The notes under the pieces are model-generated. The model made no database searches. It worked only from the letters and a program-made list of their open reading frames with translations, and had not been told where the DNA came from. Shown piece after piece: positions 34,649-38,596 of a stretch of DNA of 38,596 nucleotides (the first letter of the stretch is position 1; every line of letters begins with the position of its first letter). The stretch lies in the NCBI GenBank assembly GCA_947474495.1, contig CANJIM010000031.1:1-38596 (forward strand). Direction: 5' to 3'. Source of the DNA: Rhodospirillaceae bacterium (GTDB lineage: Bacteria > Pseudomonadota > Alphaproteobacteria > SMXQ01). A program made the position numbers and the translations under genes.

Positions 34649-35692
34649 ATGACAGATCGCGCTCAAGCCCGGCGGCAGCTTAACGAGCTCTGGCGGCGCG
34701 GCGCCGATTTCCTCGGTGCGCCCACCGCCATCCTTGGCGGCGCCATGACCTGGGTATCCGAGCGCAATCTGGTGGCTGCCATTTCCAATGGCGGCGGTTT
34801 CGGCGTCATCGCCTGCGGTTCGATGGATCCCGAACGTTTGCGCGCCGAGATCAAGGCGACCTTCGCACTGACGACGAAGCCGTTCGGCGTCAATCTCATC
34901 ACCATGCATCCGCAACTCGCTGAGCTGATCGACGTCTGCATCGCCGAGAACGTCAGCCACGTCGTGCTGGCCGGCGGCGTGCCGACCTCGCAGGCGATCG
35001 CCCGTTTGAAAGATGCCGGCCGCAAGGTCATCGCTTTCGCGCCGGCCCTCGTCCTCGCCAAGCGTCTGGTCAAGCTCGGCGCCGACGCCATCGTTATCGA
35101 GGGCGCCGAAGCGGGCGGCCATATCGGTCCGGTCTCGACCAGCGTGCTGGCGCAAGAAATCTTGCCGGCGATGCGCGACGTGCCGGTGTTCGTCGCCGGC
35201 GGCATCGGCCGCGGCGAAGCGATCCTGTCCTATCTCGAAATGGGCGCGGCGGGCGTTCAGCTCGGTACGCGTTTCGTCTGCGGCACCGAATCGATCGCCC
35301 ATCCGGCCTTCAAAAAGGCCTTCATCAACGCCAACGCGCGTGACGCCATGCCGTCGGTGCAGGTCGATCCGCGCTTCCCGGTGATTCCGGTGCGCGCGAT
35401 TCAGAATCAGGCGACGGACCGCTTCGCCGAAACTCAGCGCGCGGTGATCGACGAATTCCGCGCCGGCGGCATCGACCAGAAAGAAGCGCAGCTCAAGATC
35501 GAGCATTTCTGGGCTGGTGCCTTGCGTCGGGCCGTGGTCGACGGCGACGTCGAGAACGGTTCGCTGATGGCGGGCCAGAGTGTCGGCATGGTGACGCGCG
35601 AACAGCCCACCGCCGAGATCATCCAGGATATGATCGATCAGGCGTGCGATGCGCTCATTGCGCGCGACACGCGCACTGAGGCGCGGATCTGA
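34649..35692 (+). CDS. Nitronate monooxygenase / enoyl-ACP reductase II-like flavoprotein
   Basis: The 347-residue TIM-barrel protein belongs to the 2-nitropropane dioxygenase (NPD) family, which includes nitronate monooxygenases and the FabK enoyl-ACP reductase. Signatures are GAPTAILGGAMTWVSERNLVAAISNGGGFGVIACG, KPFGVNLI, HVVLAGGVPTSQAI, DAIVIEGAEAGGHIGP with the catalytic-type His, and FVAGGIGRGEAILSYLEMGAAGVQLGTRF. FMN would be the cofactor. It is encoded between lysC (four-base gap) and ptsP (one-base overlap), a neighbourhood I remember for Alphaproteobacteria. The true substrate is unknown; FabK-like reductase activity cannot be separated from nitronate oxidation by sequence. Confidence 0.85.
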   Translation: MTDRAQARRQLNELWRRGADFLGAPTAILGGAMTWVSERNLVAAISNGGGFGVIACGSMDPERLRAEIKATFALTTKPFGVNLITMHPQLAELIDVCIAENVSHVVLAGGVPTSQAIARLKDAGRKVIAFAPALVLAKRLVKLGADAIVIEGAEAGGHIGPVSTSVLAQEILPAMRDVPVFVAGGIGRGEAILSYLEMGAAGVQLGTRFVCGTESIAHPAFKKAFINANARDAMPSVQVDPRFPVIPVRAIQNQATDRFAETQRAVIDEFRAGGIDQKEAQLKIEHFWAGALRRAVVDGDVENGSLMAGQSVGMVTREQPTAEIIQDMIDQACDALIARDTRTEARI

Positions 35693-37971
35693 TGCAAGGC
35701 ACTCCCGCCGAACATAGCCCCGGCGGGCCGCGCCAACTGCTCCGGCGCTTGCGCGATGTCATGGCCGGTCAGGCCTCGGCCCAGCAGCGTCTCGACCAAG
35801 TCGTCACCGCCATCGCCGCCGACCTGCATGCCGATGTGTGTTCGATTTATGTGCGGCGCGCCGGCGATCTCTTGGAATTGTTCTCCACCGTCGGTTTGAA
35901 CCCGACCGCCGTGCACCGCACGCGCCTGCGCCTCGGCGAAGGTCTCGTCGGCAATATCGCCGCTCATGCCCGCCCGTTGAGCCTGGCCGACGCCCAGTCG
36001 CATCCGGATTTCGCCTATCGTCCGGAGACTGGTGAAGAGGTGTTCCATTCTCTGCTCGGCGTGCCGATCTTGCGCGGCGGCAGAGTCATCGGCGTGCTGG
36101 TCATTCAGCACAAAAATCAGCGCCTCTATGTCGAAGAGGAATCCGAGGCCCTCGAAACCATCTCCATGGTGTTGGCGGAGTTGGTGGCGAGCGGCGATCT
36201 CGTCACCGCCGACGAGCGCGCGCCTTCGGAAGGCAACGCGGTGTTGCCGATGCGCCTCGAAGGCGTGCGGCTGAACTTGGGCATCGCCATGGGCTTGGCC
36301 GTGCTGCACCAGCCCAACATCGCGATCCGCCAGGTCGTCGCCGAAGATCCCGAGGTCGAGCTGAAGCGCCTGGAAGAATCTGTCATCAGCATGCATAGCG
36401 CCCTGGATTCCATGCTCGCCTCCACTGCGATCACGGAGACTGGCGAGGAGCGCGACGTGCTCGAAACCTATCGCATGATCGCTGGCGACACCGGTTGGCT
36501 CGACCGTATCGAAGACGCCATCCGCACCGGTCTCACCGCCGAAGCCGCCGTGCAGCAGACCCGCGAATCGACGCGCGCGCGCATGAATCAGGTGACCGAT
36601 CCCTACTTGCGCGAGCGGCTAGAAGATTTCGAGGCCTTGGCGGTGCGCCTGCTGATGCATCTGACCGGCGACATGGACGGCATGGCCAGCGTTGTGTTGC
36701 CCGATGATGTCGTGCTGATCGCGCGCAGCATGGGTCCCGCTGAACTGCTCGATTATGATACGCGCAAACTGCGCGCCCTGGTGCTGGAGGAAGGCTCGCC
36801 GACCTCGCACGTCGCCGTGGTGGCGCGCGCCCTCGACATACCGGTGCTCGGTCTGGTGAAGGACGCGCTGCACCGCGTCGAGCCGCTTGATCCGGTGATC
36901 GTCGATGCCGATTCCGGCGCGCTCTATATCCGTCCCGGCGAAGACATCCAGCAGACCTTCGCTGAGAACATGCGCGTGCGCGCCGAGCGCCGTCAGGCCT
37001 ATGCCGCTATGCGCGACAAGCCGGCGGAAACCCGCGACGGCCATCGTATTTCGCTTAACATCAATGCCGGCCTCGAGATCGACGCGGCGCATCTGCATGA
37101 TGCCGGCGCCGACGGCATCGGCCTCTATCGCACCGAAATTCCCTTCATGGTGCGGGTCGAATATCCCGGCGTCGAAGCGCAGACCGAGCTCTATGCCCGC
37201 ATCTTCGAGCGCGTCGACGGCAAGCCGGTGGTGTTCCGCACGCTCGACGTGGGTGGTGATAAATTGCTGCCCTATTTCGACGACGTGAACGACGAGAATC
37301 CGGCGATGGGCTGGCGCGCCATCCGCATCGCGCTCGACCGGCCCGCCATGCTGCGCCAGCAGATGCGCGCTCTGGTGCGCGCGGCCGCCGGCCGCCCCTT
37401 GTCGGTCATGCTGCCGATGGTCGCCGAGGTCGCCGAGTTCGACAAGGCGCGCAAGATCATCGACATGGAGTTGGCGCGCGAGAAAAGCCGCGGCGGTATT
37501 TTGCCCGAGACCCTGCGTGTCGGCGCCATGGTCGAGGTGCCGGCCCTGCTGTGGCAGCTCGACAATCTCTTGAAGCGCGTCGATTTCCTGTCGGTCGGCT
37601 CGAACGACCTGATCCAGTTCATGTTCGCCACCGATCGCGCCAATCCGCGCATCGCCGAGCGTTACGACGTGCTGTCGCCGGCCGCCCTGCGGATGTTCAA
37701 ATTCCTCGCCACCGCTTGCGCGCGCGCCAAGGTGCCGTTGTCGCTGTGCGGCGAGATGGCCGGCCGGCCGCTCGAAGCCATGGCCCTGATCGGCCTCGGT
37801 TACCGCGCCTTGTCCATGTCGCCGCTCGCCGTCGGCCCGATCAAAACCATGGTCCGCAGCCTGCAAGCGGCGCCGCTGGCGGCCTATATCGACAGTCTGC
37901 TCGACCTGCCGGACGCGAGCCTGCGCGACAAGCTACGCGCCTTCGCCCGCGACCACGGCGTCATCCTCTAG
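35692..37971 (+). CDS. ptsP: Phosphoenolpyruvate-protein phosphotransferase PtsP (EI-Ntr)
   Basis: EI-Ntr transfers phosphate from PEP to the NPr protein, starting the nitrogen phosphotransferase chain that regulates nitrogen, carbon and potassium balance. The 759-residue protein has an N-terminal GAF domain (about 30-170: VCSIYVRRAGDLLELFSTVGL, LGVPILRGGRVIGVLVIQ). The EI phosphohistidine domain has active H373 in EEGSPTSHVAVVARA. A PEP-binding TIM barrel follows with IGLYRTEIPFM, FRTLDVGGDK, and the terminal cysteine site VPLSLCGEMAG. The GAF domain is known to sense glutamine in EI-Ntr. The ATG overlaps the preceding stop by one base (TGATG), showing translational coupling. It is the last gene of the lysC operon. 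Confidence 0.96.
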   Translation: MQGTPAEHSPGGPRQLLRRLRDVMAGQASAQQRLDQVVTAIAADLHADVCSIYVRRAGDLLELFSTVGLNPTAVHRTRLRLGEGLVGNIAAHARPLSLADAQSHPDFAYRPETGEEVFHSLLGVPILRGGRVIGVLVIQHKNQRLYVEEESEALETISMVLAELVASGDLVTADERAPSEGNAVLPMRLEGVRLNLGIAMGLAVLHQPNIAIRQVVAEDPEVELKRLEESVISMHSALDSMLASTAITETGEERDVLETYRMIAGDTGWLDRIEDAIRTGLTAEAAVQQTRESTRARMNQVTDPYLRERLEDFEALAVRLLMHLTGDMDGMASVVLPDDVVLIARSMGPAELLDYDTRKLRALVLEEGSPTSHVAVVARALDIPVLGLVKDALHRVEPLDPVIVDADSGALYIRPGEDIQQTFAENMRVRAERRQAYAAMRDKPAETRDGHRISLNINAGLEIDAAHLHDAGADGIGLYRTEIPFMVRVEYPGVEAQTELYARIFERVDGKPVVFRTLDVGGDKLLPYFDDVNDENPAMGWRAIRIALDRPAMLRQQMRALVRAAAGRPLSVMLPMVAEVAEFDKARKIIDMELAREKSRGGILPETLRVGAMVEVPALLWQLDNLLKRVDFLSVGSNDLIQFMFATDRANPRIAERYDVLSPAALRMFKFLATACARAKVPLSLCGEMAGRPLEAMALIGLGYRALSMSPLAVGPIKTMVRSLQAAPLAAYIDSLLDLPDASLRDKLRAFARDHGVIL

Positions 37972-38005
37972 GCGCTCCTGGCCAGCGGCCAAAGCCTCTT
38001 CTGTA

Positions 38006-38030
38006 CCGGCAATTTGCCCCGAATTGCCGG
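38006..38030 (+). terminator. Hairpin downstream of ptsP
   Basis: CCGGCAATT (38006-38014) pairs with AATTGCCGG (38022-38030) around a 7-base loop, 34 bases after the ptsP stop. Only a broken T-rich stretch (CATCTTATCC) follows, so it is a probable but imperfect terminator of the lysC-ptsP operon. Confidence 0.5.
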
Positions 38031-38123
38031 CATCTTATCCCGATGCGTACCGTTAAGGCCTTGCGCGGCTTGGCTTTATTTTGCTAACACAATGACTCAT
38101 TCCCCACTGAAGGACGGCGGCGC

Positions 38124-38596
38124 ATGGCGCGCAAACCCACCAATCGGCGAGATCGCGACGAGTCAGACCTCGGCGCCCGCATGATGATCGGTGCCGGTCA
38201 TCTGGCCTCCATCGGCGACGACCTGCGCGCGGCGCGTGAAGCGCGCGGCGAGGACCTGCAGGACATCGCCGCCCAGCTGCGCATCCGCTTCGTCTATCTC
38301 GACGCCATCGAGAAGGGCCAGTTCGACTCGCTGCCCGGCCCGACCTATGCGATCGGCTTCGTCCGCGCCTATGCGCGCTATCTCCGCCTCGACGCCGAGG
38401 AGATGATCGCCCGCTTCAAGGTTGAGGCGGCCGGCATCGACGCGCCGAGCGATCTCACCTTCCCCGAGCCGGTGTCGGAAAGCCGCGTCCCGCGTGGCGG
38501 CCTCGTCGTCATTGCCATCCTGCTCGCGGTCACCGCTTACGGCGGCTGGTATTATCTCTCGACCCGCGACATGAGCATCGCCGACATGGTGCCGAC
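38124..38596 (+). CDS. RodZ-like helix-turn-helix membrane protein, 3' truncated by the window
   Basis: The first 157 residues are present; the gene runs off the right edge. An N-terminal disordered basic segment is followed by a Xre-type helix-turn-helix domain (HTH_25 family, about 29-97: GDDLRAAREARGEDLQDIAAQLRIRFVYLDAIEKG...SLPGPTYAIGFVRAYARYL). A single membrane helix (about 125-145, GGLVVIAILLAVTAYGGW) follows. In this family a C-terminal periplasmic DUF4115 domain normally comes next. RodZ links MreB to the cell-wall elongation machinery in rod-shaped bacteria; the alphaproteobacterial members are often annotated only as HTH proteins and commonly precede ispG. An AGGACGG binding site supports the ATG at 38124. 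Its promoter is probably within 38031-38123, which is AT-rich. Confidence 0.85.
   Translation, partial: MARKPTNRRDRDESDLGARMMIGAGHLASIGDDLRAAREARGEDLQDIAAQLRIRFVYLDAIEKGQFDSLPGPTYAIGFVRAYARYLRLDAEEMIARFKVEAAGIDAPSDLTFPEPVSESRVPRGGLVVIAILLAVTAYGGWYYLSTRDMSIADMVP

Overview
The window is a GC-rich, densely packed stretch of a bacterial chromosome. Nearly every gene has a best-known counterpart in Alphaproteobacteria. Lineage markers include the aerobic cobaltochelatase pair cobS-cobT followed by a J-domain gene and bolA, an aroK-aroB-CorC/HlyC block near xerD, an NDUFAF5-like methyltransferase, DUF1178 beside ubiG, lysC followed by ptsP (EI-Ntr), and a CtrA-type box in front of a flagellin gene. 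A Rhodospirillales-like motile, aerobic organism fits best, but genus cannot be decided from sequence alone. I see no insertion sequence, prophage, CRISPR array, tRNA, rRNA or integrase of a mobile island; this looks like core chromosome.

Layout. 1-1585: 3' part of a large coiled-coil protein with an apparent frameshift near its start. 1586-3055: rpmB and a convergent dienelactone-hydrolase-family gene sharing a bidirectional terminator. 3240-7014 (minus): J-domain gene, cobS, cobT. 7191-8036 (plus): bolA and a ribbon-helix-helix protein. 8045-11700 (minus): DUF2889, a CorC/HlyC-type CBS membrane protein, aroB and aroK. 11922-16016 (plus): a 46-aa membrane microprotein, a 590-aa exported protein, xerD and a FAD monooxygenase, tightly coupled. 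16106-18784 (plus): malyl-CoA-lyase-type enzyme, accA and a MAPEG protein. 18853-23236 (minus): flagellin and secA. 23601-26294 (plus): parvulin-type PPIase, argJ and mutT. 26304-27730 (minus): a small His-rich membrane protein and an NDUFAF5-like methyltransferase. 27795-30390 (plus): comF, bluB, grxC and a nitrilase-family amidase. 30441-31079 (minus): 1-Cys peroxiredoxin. 31276-32402 (plus): DUF1178 and an unknown. 32399-33160 (minus): ubiG. 33418-37971 (plus): lysC, a nitronate-monooxygenase-family gene and ptsP. 38124-end (plus): RodZ-like HTH membrane protein, cut by the window.

Functional threads. Cobalamin: CobS/CobT (cobalt insertion, aerobic route) and BluB (lower ligand DMB) indicate de novo B12 synthesis. 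Envelope and export: SecA, periplasmic PPIase, MAPEG and RodZ-like protein. Primary metabolism: shikimate (aroK, aroB), fatty acid (accA), arginine (argJ), aspartate family (lysC), ubiquinone (ubiG) and nitrogen phosphotransferase (ptsP). Redox defence: glutaredoxin, 1-Cys Prx, MutT.

No clearly new multi-gene system is visible. The items most worth a second look are non-coding: a perfect TTAA-N7-TTAA box plus a leader hairpin and TTG start for the flagellin gene, a 16-bp perfect palindrome in front of bolA, and an AT-rich 9-bp inverted repeat between the peroxiredoxin and DUF1178 genes. Several uncharacterised conserved proteins also stand out: the microprotein/exported-protein pair before xerD, the zinc-motif J-protein next to cobS, and the four-helix His-rich membrane protein.
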